Below are positions 1 to 5,656 of a DNA stretch of 9,624 nucleotides, in pieces (position 1 is the stretch's first letter; every line of letters starts with the position of its first letter). The notes under the pieces were generated by a model. The model was not told the DNA's origin. It did no database searches and was given only the letters and a program-made list of their open reading frames with translations. Source of the stretch: Candidatus Uhrbacteria bacterium (lineage in GTDB: Bacteria > Patescibacteriota > Patescibacteriia > 2-12-FULL-60-25); assembly GCA_009691315.1 (NCBI GenBank), contig SICT01000038.1:1-9624 (forward strand), written 5' to 3'. The position numbers and the translations under genes were made by a program.

Positions 1-415
1 AAAGATGTTCGCGGGAAACGACGCCGAGCATTTTTCCATTTTCCATCACGGGTAAGTGATGAATATGACGGGCGAGCATAAGGGCTCCAGCGCGCAGAAC
101 AGGGGCTTCTGCATCTATCGTCACTAACTCTTTTGACATGAACGTTTTAATTTTATGTTGACGCACTTCGTCCACTTTATCCTCGCGTGTTTCGTAATTT
201 AAATACAATTCTGGACTCTCATAAAAACTGCTGTAAAATGGGTACAAGACACGAAACAAATCTTTTTCTGACAAATAACCAAGTGGCTTGCCTTCCTCAT
301 CAATCACAAACGCCCCACCCCACACTTCATCATGAAAAATTTTCGCCGCCTCTTCATACGTCGCCTCATGATGAATCGTTGGCACTTCCGTACTCATGAT
401 ATCTTTGACTTTCAT
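1..415 (-). CDS. CBS-domain-pair protein (C-terminus beyond window)
   Basis: The gene runs off the left edge, so only the first 138 residues are visible and no stop is seen. The protein begins MKVKDIMSTEVPTIHHEATY, a classic CBS-domain opening. CBS1 covers about residues 1-57 and ends in the GYLSEKDLFRVLYP segment. A spacer of about 28 residues rich in E, Y and R follows, then CBS2 starts near residue 90 (IKTFMSKELVTIDAEAPV) and reaches HHLPVMENGKMLGVVSREHL at the edge. Such tandem CBS pairs form a Bateman module that usually binds adenine nucleotides and acts as an energy sensor. Stand-alone pairs are common and their target is rarely known. The start at 415 is the first ATG of the domain and sits about 20 nt downstream of a strong promoter. 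No good ribosome binding site is visible. Any further C-terminal domain cannot be judged. Confidence 0.9.
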   Translation of the reverse strand, partial: MKVKDIMSTEVPTIHHEATYEEAAKIFHDEVWGGAFVIDEEGKPLGYLSEKDLFRVLYPFYSSFYESPELYLNYETREDKVDEVRQHKIKTFMSKELVTIDAEAPVLRAGALMLARHIHHLPVMENGKMLGVVSREHL

Positions 416-439
416 ATTAATGGTGGGAACTCTATTTTT

Positions 440-468
440 AGTATAGGCCTACACCTCTCTGTCTGCAA
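440..468 (-). promoter_or_regulatory. Sigma-70-type promoter of the CBS gene
   Basis: Read on the minus strand: -35 TTGCAG (468-463), a 17-nt spacer and -10 TATACT (445-440). The predicted transcription start lies near 434, giving a leader of about 20 nt before the ATG at 415. Both boxes are close to consensus and the spacing is ideal. Confidence 0.7.
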
Positions 469-482
469 GCATCATATCGATT

Positions 483-603
483 CCTCCTCTTAACGGTAAG
501 AGGAGGGCAGGAGGAGTTAAAAAACAAAAGGGTTATGTGGTACCTGGTACCAATAATCTCCGGTTTTTAACTCCCTCCAACTCCCTCTTACGCTAAGAGG
601 GAG
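483..603. repeat. Nested palindromic element (REP/MITE-like)
   Basis: Two perfect 10-bp hairpins bound the element: 483-492 with 497-506 (CCTCCTCTTA / TAAGAGGAGG) and 581-590 with 594-603 (CTCCCTCTTA / TAAGAGGGAG). Inside them lies a second inverted pair, AGGAGTTAAAAAAC near 512-525 against GTTTTTAACTCC at 563-574. At the dyad centre is GGTACC-T-GGTACC (539-551). The left and right halves are imperfect inverted copies of each other, so the whole unit can fold into one long stem or a branched structure. It lies between divergently oriented genes and has no reading frame worth calling. This architecture resembles REP/BIME elements or MITEs that spread with a transposase encoded elsewhere. No transposase is in the window. 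A bidirectional terminator is unlikely because neither outer hairpin is followed by a T run. Confidence 0.7.
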
Positions 604-633
604 TGCTCCTACCTTCCAGAAGAAGGGTTGTTG

Positions 634-642
634 TGTTCTAAT
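634..642 (+). promoter_or_regulatory. Extended -10 promoter, leaderless type
   Basis: TG-T-TCTAAT gives an extended -10 (hexamer 637-642), with six bases before the ATG at 649. Transcription would start at or next to the start codon. No convincing -35 is seen at 17 nt. The position supports ATG 649 over the upstream TTG codons at 628 and 631. Confidence 0.45.
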
Positions 643-648
643 GTTTTT

Positions 649-1209
649 ATGAAACTGAAAATCGTGGATGGCTTCAAAATCCGCAATACCATTGATACGG
701 ATTTTAGCGGCGTAGGTTCGCACGCGGATTATCCCTATATTCCGCTCGAAGAGATGTGGATTGATAAGTTTTTGAAGGAAGAAAAGACTCTCTTTCTCGC
801 GCTATGGAAATTCGAACGCTCCATGCGCGGCAAACCATTTCGCTTGATTCGCGAGAAAGCAAAAAAGACATTCGCTAGTCGCAAACCCTCAAAAATTCTG
901 GTTACAAAAACTCTCAAAAAAGGCTCGCTGACGATTCGCTATGTGGATGGCGCGTCTGTACGCAAAAATCTTGATCCGTATTTTTTACTGGGTGGACACG
1001 ATCTTGTTTATTCCTACATTCCAAAAAAAGAAATCTGGATTGATATACAAGCCGACCCACGCGATCACAAATACACCTTGATTCACGAGCTGGATGAGCG
1101 TGAACGCATGGCGAAAGGCCTCACATACAACAACGCACACGATTTTGCCCTGGCCACGGAACGGATGGCAAGACGGAAAGATGGAATAGCTGATTTTACT
1201 CGAGGATAA
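649..1209 (+). CDS. Tandem-duplicated domain protein; HExxE motif in second copy only
   Basis: I do not recognise a named family. The 186-residue protein is two copies of one domain, about residues 5-79 and 96-177. They share the pattern VDG-x2-(I/V)R-x2-(I/L)D-x2-F, then Y-x-YIP-x-x-E-(M/I)-WID, then T-L-x4-L-x3-ER. In copy 2 the last block reads LIHELDERERMAKGLTYNNA, followed by H164. It holds H146, E147 and E150 as an HExxE motif, plus H164 14 residues later, which together suggest a metal site and possibly a peptidase-like fold. In copy 1 the aligned residues are L, A, K and R, so that copy would be inactive. No signal peptide or membrane segment is visible, so it is probably cytoplasmic. 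ATG 649 is chosen because a -10 box lies six bases upstream. TTG 628 or 631, adjacent to AGAAGAAGGG, is an alternative start. Confidence 0.8.
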   Translation: MKLKIVDGFKIRNTIDTDFSGVGSHADYPYIPLEEMWIDKFLKEEKTLFLALWKFERSMRGKPFRLIREKAKKTFASRKPSKILVTKTLKKGSLTIRYVDGASVRKNLDPYFLLGGHDLVYSYIPKKEIWIDIQADPRDHKYTLIHELDERERMAKGLTYNNAHDFALATERMARRKDGIADFTRG

Positions 1210-1230
1210 TCCTTCAACTTGATTCAGGAT

Positions 1231-1253
1231 AAAAAAATCCCAGCAGGGCTGGG
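1231..1253 (-). terminator. Rho-independent terminator of the orphan gene
   Basis: On the minus strand a perfect 6-bp stem CCCAGC / GCTGGG (1253-1248 with 1244-1239, loop of 3) is followed by A then seven T residues (1237-1231). It lies 27 nt past the stop of the gene at 1280-1714. The plus strand has no T run after the stem, so it acts on the minus strand only. Confidence 0.85.
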
Positions 1254-1279
1254 TGAGATAAAGGAACGGAAACGATTGA

Positions 1280-1714
1280 TCAATCCTCGGGTCCGCCCTG
1301 CATCGAAGCTGGTTCGCGACGCATCTGTATCACTTCGCGTTGGGCTTGAGCATCCAGAGCGCGCAAAGCCATGATGCACTGACTGGTCTCAGCACGACCC
1401 AAACTCGCATGTATGATCACGCGACGCAGGATCAGCAGGACTTCTGACCAGGCCCGAGGACTAGCCAACTCGCCCTGCAGAGCACGTTCGAGAAACTGCT
1501 GATAGGCACGATCTCGATCGCTTGCCGCATCCCATCCTCGTGAAGCGCAACACGCTCCTGTAAAAAAGTCGATGCAGGTTTCAAGCACTTCCTTTTCTGC
1601 TGGACTTATCGCAGAATCTCCGACAGCTTGAAGAACTTGAAGCGTGATCAATGCGCCGCCGATTTGCTCGGCCAAACGACCGAGTCTCGGAATCGGTAAA
1701 TGCCTGTCATTCAT
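1280..1714 (-). CDS. Hypothetical small helical protein
   Basis: I do not recognise this 144-residue protein. It looks entirely alpha-helical, with no signal peptide or membrane segment. It is rich in A, L, R and E, and ends in a polar tail (REPASMQGGPED). Four cysteines occur, two of them in the patch FFTGACCASRGW, but there is no CxxC or other metal motif. ATG 1714 is chosen over the ATG 36 bases upstream because AAGGAG (1728-1723) sits eight bases before it, the best Shine-Dalgarno site in the window. The gene stands alone: it has its own terminator and is 121 bp from the HIT stop upstream. Its base composition looks richer in G and C than the neighbouring HIT and EEP genes, which may point to a different history. 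Function unknown. Confidence 0.75.
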   Translation of the reverse strand: MNDRHLPIPRLGRLAEQIGGALITLQVLQAVGDSAISPAEKEVLETCIDFFTGACCASRGWDAASDRDRAYQQFLERALQGELASPRAWSEVLLILRRVIIHASLGRAETSQCIMALRALDAQAQREVIQMRREPASMQGGPED

Positions 1715-1835
1715 GTCCCGATCTCCTTGGAAGGTGAAAAGCTCAGTCACTTTATATCAAAAGCTCTTTTTTGACTACACAGACAAATCAAGAAACTCTC
1801 GAACATTATCTTAAACGAGGAGATGGGACGTTATC

Positions 1836-2261
1836 TTAGGCGATCCGGTACAACGTGAAAAATTTTTCCATCTCTTCCGCCGTTAAATCCTGCCACAGCT
1901 GTTTCTCGTGGATTTGGCTGACGTGATACAGCTCATCCTCCATTTCGCGCGGTTGAAGATGAAAATGGACATGATCCACTTTGACCCGGCTCTGCGGAAT
2001 AAATGGGCGGCAGTTTTGACGAATATCACAACCGGAAGAAAAAACAGACATGATTTTATCTTGCATGGCTAAAACAGTATCAAAAATTCCTTTACGTTCA
2101 GCTTCGGTAAAATCTAATGGTTTTTCCACGTGACGCTTGGGAATAACAAGGATGTGCCCAGGCATGAGTCGTGGGTTGCTTAAAATAATCAAGGCGAGTG
2201 GTGTTTCTTGAATGACACGCGTGCGAATTTGATCAATATGACAAAAAGGACATTGATCCAT
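1836..2261 (-). CDS. HIT family hydrolase
   Basis: A 141-residue histidine-triad protein. It starts MDQCPFCHID, with a zinc-type CxxC (C4, C7), then the Hint-like core NPRLMPGHILVIPKRHVEKP (29-48). The catalytic triad is H97-V-H99-F-H101 in VDHVHFHLQPR, where the central histidine is the nucleophile in this family. HIT proteins hydrolyse or transfer nucleoside phosphoramidates and dinucleoside polyphosphates. The exact substrate cannot be told from sequence. The length suits a single-domain HIT protein. It is the last gene of the msrA-msrB-EEP-HIT operon. Its ATG lies five bases after the TGA of the EEP gene and there is no clear ribosome binding site, so translation is probably coupled to the upstream gene. 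No terminator was found in the 1715-1835 gap. Confidence 0.93.
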   Translation of the reverse strand: MDQCPFCHIDQIRTRVIQETPLALIILSNPRLMPGHILVIPKRHVEKPLDFTEAERKGIFDTVLAMQDKIMSVFSSGCDIRQNCRPFIPQSRVKVDHVHFHLQPREMEDELYHVSQIHEKQLWQDLTAEEMEKFFTLYRIA

Positions 2262-2266
2262 ACAAA

Positions 2267-3061
2267 TCAGACAAAATCTAAATATAACGGTAGATGATCT
2301 GAAACAGGTTCCTGCATGACCTCAAATTTCTTCACTTCAATATTTGGCGTAAGGAGGATATAGTCAGCAAATTTAGACTGTTTGGGGTAATAGTGACTGC
2401 GCGTGGAAGTGACACCGAAATCTTTAATGAGATTCTTCATTCCATTCTCCAACAGTTTCATACTTTCGGTATGCGGGTTCAAATTAAAATCCCCACACAG
2501 AATTTTCTCTCCTGGATGTTGTGTAAAAAATTCCCTGATTCTTAAAGATTGCTGTAGTCTCCCAGGTTCATCATCTTTACCACCGCCGGTATACAGACCG
2601 TGCAGATTAAACACCGTCAGGCTTGAATTTTGATAGGGTAAAGTGACATATTGTAAAAGTCGATTCCATAATCTGACACCATCTGATAGGCCGAGGTAGG
2701 GTTCTTCATCCAATTTGAAAATCTCGTGTGTTCCACGCTCGATGACAGATAAGCCTTTTTTAACAAACATCGCCAAACCAAAGGGTGCGGGAATCTTATA
2801 ATCATCGACAAGAAATGATTCGCTATGCATCCCTTCAAACTGTGGCAGAGCCTGCTTTAAATGTCCGTAGAAATCTGTCACAGCTCCTTTAGGATATCGA
2901 GGATCTTTTTCGAGATCATCTTTAAAGTCGGAATGTTCGCTTGCACTATAAACTTCCTGAAAACAAAAAAGATCGATCTCTGATGCCTGCTGTTTCAAAA
3001 AATTCAGCACGATTTCTCGACCCACTCTCCCACCCCAGATATTCAAAGTCATCAATTTCAT
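2267..3061 (-). CDS. Endonuclease/exonuclease/phosphatase (EEP) family protein
   Basis: A 264-residue protein covering a complete EEP fold. The catalytic set is visible in order: N7 in MTLNIWGG, E36 in FCFQEV, H154 in FNLHG, D191 and N193 in CGDFNLNP, D233 in FADYIL, and D255-H256 in SDHLPLYLDF. These residues bind Mg2+ and carry out phosphodiester or phosphomonoester hydrolysis in the family. Members range from AP endonucleases and DNases to sphingomyelinases and inositol phosphatases, and I cannot assign the substrate. No signal peptide is present, so it is likely cytoplasmic. It lies third in the msrAB operon, 17 bases after msrB and five bases before the HIT gene. A nuclease or small-phosphoester hydrolase alongside HIT would fit a damage-repair or nucleotide-cleanup role, but that is inference. 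Confidence 0.88.
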   Translation of the reverse strand: MKLMTLNIWGGRVGREIVLNFLKQQASEIDLFCFQEVYSASEHSDFKDDLEKDPRYPKGAVTDFYGHLKQALPQFEGMHSESFLVDDYKIPAPFGLAMFVKKGLSVIERGTHEIFKLDEEPYLGLSDGVRLWNRLLQYVTLPYQNSSLTVFNLHGLYTGGGKDDEPGRLQQSLRIREFFTQHPGEKILCGDFNLNPHTESMKLLENGMKNLIKDFGVTSTRSHYYPKQSKFADYILLTPNIEVKKFEVMQEPVSDHLPLYLDFV

Positions 3062-3078
3062 AATTTGACCAGACTACT

Positions 3079-3450
3079 TTATTCCTTCTTCAAATTCAAA
3101 CACACGGAGTTGATGCAGTAGCGTTTGCCACCTTTGTCAGACGGGCCGTCGTCAAAGACGTGACCGAGGTGCGCGCCGCAATTTTTGCATAAGACTTCCG
3201 TACGATGCATACCCATCGCATTGTCCTCATGTAGTTCAACGTGCTCAAGATTCGCTGGCTCGGTAAAACTTGGCCAGCCTGTGCCAGAATTAAATTTTGT
3301 GTCTGACGAAAACAATTCCGTGCCACAAATGGCGCAGGCATACATCCCTTTCTCATGATTATTCCAATACTCACCCGTGAACGGTGCCTCTGTCCCTCTT
3401 TCTCGGGCCACATGATACAGCTCTGGCGAAAGCTCTTTGTCATTCTTCAT
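3079..3450 (-). CDS. msrB: Peptide-methionine (R)-S-oxide reductase MsrB
   Basis: A 123-residue MsrB that reduces the R epimer of methionine sulfoxide in proteins. It has the zinc-binding pairs C39-AI-C42 and C88-KN-C91, the core SGTGWPSFTEP (55-65), the HRTEVLC and HLGHVFDDGP blocks (82-103), and catalytic C112 in KRYCINSVCL. The usual resolving cysteine of two-Cys MsrB enzymes, in SGCGWPSF, is T57 here, while position 117, commonly Ser, is Cys. Start 3450 is chosen because it forms an ATGA overlap with the msrA stop and begins right at the domain. The reading frame is open further upstream, but that part lies inside msrA. Second gene of the operon, with translation coupled to msrA. Confidence 0.95.
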   Translation of the reverse strand: MKNDKELSPELYHVARERGTEAPFTGEYWNNHEKGMYACAICGTELFSSDTKFNSGTGWPSFTEPANLEHVELHEDNAMGMHRTEVLCKNCGAHLGHVFDDGPSDKGGKRYCINSVCLNLKKE

Positions 3451-3995
3451 AGAGTATTTTGTTTTAAAAGTTGATGAAATTTTGCTTTTACTTTTTCCAA
3501 TTTTGGATTGATCATGATCTGACAATACGGCTGATCTGAATTTCTCTCAAAATAGTTCTGATGATATTTTTCTGCTTCGTAGAATTGATCGAGTGATTTG
3601 ACCTCAGTCACGATTGATTTTTCGCCTGGCTGTTCGTTCAATTTTTCAATAAATGTTTCTGCCTCACACTTCTGTTGTTCATTGCTATACAGAATGATTG
3701 ACCGATACTGCGACCCAACATCATTTCCTTGTCGGTTGACGGTCGTCGCATCATGCGTGGCAAAAAAGACGATCAACAAATCTTCATATCTGATCTGCGT
3801 CGGATCGTATTCGATTTTAATCACTTCAGCGTGACCCGTGTCGCCTGCACAGACTTGTTCGTAAGTTGGATTGACCATCAGGCCTCCGGCATAGCCTGGC
3901 ATGACTGAGATGACGCCTCTTAAATTTCGAAAAACCGCTTCCGTGCACCAAAAACACCCTCCACCAAAAACGATCGATGAATATTCTTTGTCCAT
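3447..3995 (-). CDS. msrA: Peptide-methionine (S)-S-oxide reductase MsrA
   Basis: A 182-residue MsrA that reduces the S epimer of methionine sulfoxide. The catalytic motif GGGCFWCTEAVF places the nucleophilic cysteine at C14. It is followed by GYAGG, GHAEVIKIEYDP, the DVGSQYRSIILY block and the AEKYHQNYFER segment, all typical of the family. ATG 3995 is chosen because it lies seven codons before the first core strand, as in most MsrA proteins. The longer frame from 4052 would overlap greA on the other strand. First gene of the four-gene operon and divergent from greA with a gap of only about 30 bp. An extended -10 box ends ten bases before the ATG and no Shine-Dalgarno site is seen, so the mRNA may be nearly leaderless. 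Confidence 0.95.
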   Translation of the reverse strand: MDKEYSSIVFGGGCFWCTEAVFRNLRGVISVMPGYAGGLMVNPTYEQVCAGDTGHAEVIKIEYDPTQIRYEDLLIVFFATHDATTVNRQGNDVGSQYRSIILYSNEQQKCEAETFIEKLNEQPGEKSIVTEVKSLDQFYEAEKYHQNYFERNSDQPYCQIMINPKLEKVKAKFHQLLKQNTL

Positions 3996-4005
3996 AGGAA
4001 ATACT

Positions 4006-4014
4006 ATGTTAGCA
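4006..4014 (-). promoter_or_regulatory. Putative extended -10 of the msrA operon
   Basis: Minus-strand TG-C-TAACAT (hexamer 4011-4006), ending ten bases before the msrA ATG. The plus strand of the same patch offers TACTAT (4002-4007) as a possible -10 for greA, with AAGG (4016-4019) as its ribosome binding site. Divergent promoters may therefore overlap here. No good -35 is seen for either. Confidence 0.35.
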
Positions 4015-4025
4015 TAAGGCTCATT

Positions 4026-4532
4026 ATGCAAGTACCCATACGACGAGCACAAAAGCTCAAACAGTATGATGATGGATCAGACGCAAACCAGATCACAGCG
4101 GTTGGTTTACAAAAAATGAAGAAAGAGCTGGTGCAACGGGAAGCGGAACGACCAGAAGCGATTGAGGAGGTGGATCGCACACGCCAATTTGGAGATTTTT
4201 CTGAAAATGCGGAATATCAAGATGCAAAATTTCGCTTGCGGCGCATCAACGCACGCATCGACACACTGAAAGAACGTATTAAGCGAGCGGTCATTATTCA
4301 ACACGCAGGACCATCGAACAACGTTGAACTCGGCTCGATCGTGACCGTGCGCGTGAATGACAAAACAAAAACATATGAGATTGTTGGCCCACGAGAATCC
4401 AATCCATCGCGCGGCCGCATCTCCCATGTGTCGCCTCTTGGTTCCACGCTTCTGCATCATGCGCCTGGCGATCAAGTCACACTCAAAACAGAAAATGGTG
4501 AAACCATGTATCAAATTTTACAAATAGAATAA
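4026..4532 (+). CDS. greA: Transcript cleavage factor GreA
   Basis: A 168-residue GreA. It enters the RNA polymerase secondary channel and stimulates cleavage of backtracked transcripts. The N-terminal coiled-coil hairpin spans about residues 24-95, and its tip carries D57-FSE-NAEY (57-64) with the acidic residues D57 and E60 that position catalytic Mg2+. The C-terminal FKBP-like domain (about 100-168) has the usual pattern GSIVTV, SHVSPLGSTLLHHAPGD and the TYEIVG strand. About 22 residues precede the domain, with a basic start (MQVPIRRAQKLKQY). Short basic extensions of this kind occur in some candidate-phylum GreA/B proteins. ATG 4026 has AAGG six bases upstream. It is monocistronic and divergent from msrA. 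No hairpin terminator is seen in the short gap before the convergent lipoprotein gene. Confidence 0.94.
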   Translation: MQVPIRRAQKLKQYDDGSDANQITAVGLQKMKKELVQREAERPEAIEEVDRTRQFGDFSENAEYQDAKFRLRRINARIDTLKERIKRAVIIQHAGPSNNVELGSIVTVRVNDKTKTYEIVGPRESNPSRGRISHVSPLGSTLLHHAPGDQVTLKTENGETMYQILQIE

Positions 4533-4554
4533 CTCAAATCGAACGCCATCGTCT

Positions 4555-5103
4555 TTATTTCTCCTCTGTCCGCACGAGTGAAATCGAACTTTCCTTATTC
4601 TTCTCATTTTCATCCGTGCTCCCAATGATGGTGACAGCAAGTTTGACCTTCCCTTTTTCATAGGTACGAATATCCGCGCCGGTGACGGTCATGCTAGACG
4701 CCTCGGTCCAACCACCTTGCTTCATCTGATCCGCATACCAAGCCGTAACTTTAGCCGCTTCATCGGTTGACACTAAATTCAGTGAGGCGCTTTGACTCCC
4801 CTCTTTTGCCGTCACAATCGCGACTGCTTTGGCACCCGGATAGATCGGAACATCTCTTGGAAAGCTCTCAGGAATCGTTAAATTTTCTCCGTAAGCCATG
4901 GATTCCCCCGTTTTATTATTCGTGAACGTCATTTTATTATCCCCAATATCCACACTCGCCTTGCCACCCGTTGATTTATTTATCAACCCCTCAACCGCCT
5001 TTTCCGCGACCTTTTCTTGAATCTTAGCCACTGGATTACACCCAACCCCTAAAAAAATAAGACTTATCATCGCGCCACCAACAAGGAAGTAATATCGTTT
5101 CAT
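4555..5103 (-). CDS. Predicted lipoprotein, exported
   Basis: A 182-residue protein with a lipoprotein signal peptide: basic MKRYY, a hydrophobic stretch (6-20), and a somewhat atypical lipobox LGVGC with lipidated C22. Next comes a helical AKIQEKVAEKAVEGL segment (26-40). Then come the sequence MAYGENLTIPESFPRDVPIY (69-88) and a beta-rich domain to the end. I know the ESFPRDVPIYPGA pattern from many bacterial lipoproteins of unknown function, and the KVTAWYADQMKQGGWTE stretch looks like a small alpha/beta repeat of the same families. No enzyme motif is visible. It is expected on the outer face of the cytoplasmic membrane. Start 5103 is chosen because it begins the signal peptide and lies eight bases after a -10 box. 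The longer frame from 5190 would overlap the divergent PEBP gene. Confidence 0.85.
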   Translation of the reverse strand: MKRYYFLVGGAMISLIFLGVGCNPVAKIQEKVAEKAVEGLINKSTGGKASVDIGDNKMTFTNNKTGESMAYGENLTIPESFPRDVPIYPGAKAVAIVTAKEGSQSASLNLVSTDEAAKVTAWYADQMKQGGWTEASSMTVTGADIRTYEKGKVKLAVTIIGSTDENEKNKESSISLVRTEEK

Positions 5104-5111
5104 ATAAAAAG

Positions 5112-5139
5112 AGTATACAGGATTCAATAAAAGGATCAA
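5112..5139 (-). promoter_or_regulatory. Promoter of the lipoprotein gene, leaderless type
   Basis: Minus strand: -35 TTGATC (5139-5134), a 16-nt spacer, -10 TATACT (5117-5112). Only eight bases separate the -10 from the ATG at 5103, so the transcript would start within about two bases of the start codon. Confidence 0.65.
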
Positions 5140-5149
5140 AATACCTAAT

Positions 5150-5605
5150 ATGCAACTAACATCATCTGCCTTTGCAGACGGAGAATCCATTCCGTCTCGC
5201 TACACCTGCGATGGCGAAAACATCAGTCCGCCACTCACCGTGAGCGACGTGCCGTTTGGCACAAAGAGTCTGGTGCTTTTGATGGATGATCCAGATGTCC
5301 CAAAAACCATCCGACCTGATGGCATGTGGGATCATTGGGTGGTGTTTAATATTTCACCAGAAACCGTGTTTATTGAAGAAGGGAAAAATCCAGCTGGCAC
5401 ACTTGGAAAAAATACCGGCGGCAAACTCGCCTATGGCGGCCCCTGCCCGCCAGATCGTGAACACCGTTATTTCTTTAAACTCTATGCACTCGACTCAATG
5501 CTTGATCTGCCCGCTGGCGCCTCAAAACTTGATGTGGAAGCAGCCATGCAAGGGCATATAATCGAACAGGTACAGTTGATAGGAAAATACCTGAGATCCA
5601 ATTGA
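5150..5605 (+). CDS. YbhB/YbcL-type PEBP (Raf kinase inhibitor-like) protein
   Basis: A 151-residue phosphatidylethanolamine-binding-protein-family member. The ligand pocket motifs are in place: CDGENISPPL (20-29), the DDPD motif near residue 46, the DHWVVFNI strand, and GGPCPPDREHRYFFKLYALD (96-115). The pocket binds anions or phosphate groups in structures of the family. The physiological role of bacterial members remains unclear. No signal peptide is present, so the protein is cytoplasmic. It is divergent from the lipoprotein gene with a gap of 46 bp. The ATG is preceded by AAAAGGA (5129-5135), about 14 bases away and too far for a good ribosome binding site. Its stop codon is overlapped by the promoter of the next gene. 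Confidence 0.92.
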   Translation: MQLTSSAFADGESIPSRYTCDGENISPPLTVSDVPFGTKSLVLLMDDPDVPKTIRPDGMWDHWVVFNISPETVFIEEGKNPAGTLGKNTGGKLAYGGPCPPDREHRYFFKLYALDSMLDLPAGASKLDVEAAMQGHIIEQVQLIGKYLRSN

Positions 5606-5630
5606 CGAAAGCTGTTTTTGTACTTATTGT
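5602..5630 (+). promoter_or_regulatory. Promoter of the archaemetzincin-like gene
   Basis: -35 TTGACG (5602-5607), a 17-nt spacer, -10 TATTGT (5625-5630). The -35 overlaps the stop codon of the PEBP gene. The predicted start is near 5637, giving a leader of about 20 nt that contains GGGAG (5646-5650) six bases before the ATG. Confidence 0.7.
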
Positions 5631-5653
5631 GTTCTCACCATTTCCGGGAGAAC
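5631..5653 (+). promoter_or_regulatory. Inverted repeat over the transcription start and RBS
   Basis: GTTCTC (5631-5636) and GAGAAC (5648-5653) form a perfect 6-bp inverted repeat with an 11-base spacer. The left arm follows the -10 box directly and the right arm shares GAG with the Shine-Dalgarno site. If transcription starts at about 5637 the RNA lacks the left arm, so a DNA operator is more likely than an RNA hairpin. Confidence 0.35.
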
Positions 5654-5656
5654 ATC

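Noticed and set aside
483..603. CRISPR-like repeats or a bidirectional terminator at the nested palindrome
   Set aside because: There are only two arms and no regular spacers, and neither outer hairpin is followed by a T tract.
735..917. Minus-strand frame within the duplicated-domain gene
   Set aside because: The internal duplication of the plus-strand protein proves that frame is coding; the antisense frame is a shadow.
1715..1835. Possible promoter for the orphan gene (TATAAA-like box near 1752-1757)
   Set aside because: No acceptable -35 at a usual spacing, so I could not choose between several weak -10 candidates.
1806..1838. Two copies of TTATCTTA, 25 bp apart
   Set aside because: Eight-base repeats occur by chance; one overlaps the HIT stop codon and no promoter or palindrome is associated with them.
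3096..3443. Open frame of 115 codons inside msrB
   Set aside because: It is a shifted frame of msrB on the same strand, with no coherent protein features; msrB is unambiguous.
4107..4514. Long minus-strand frame antisense to greA
   Set aside because: The greA frame has clear family motifs, and the antisense product shows no domain or plausible start signal.
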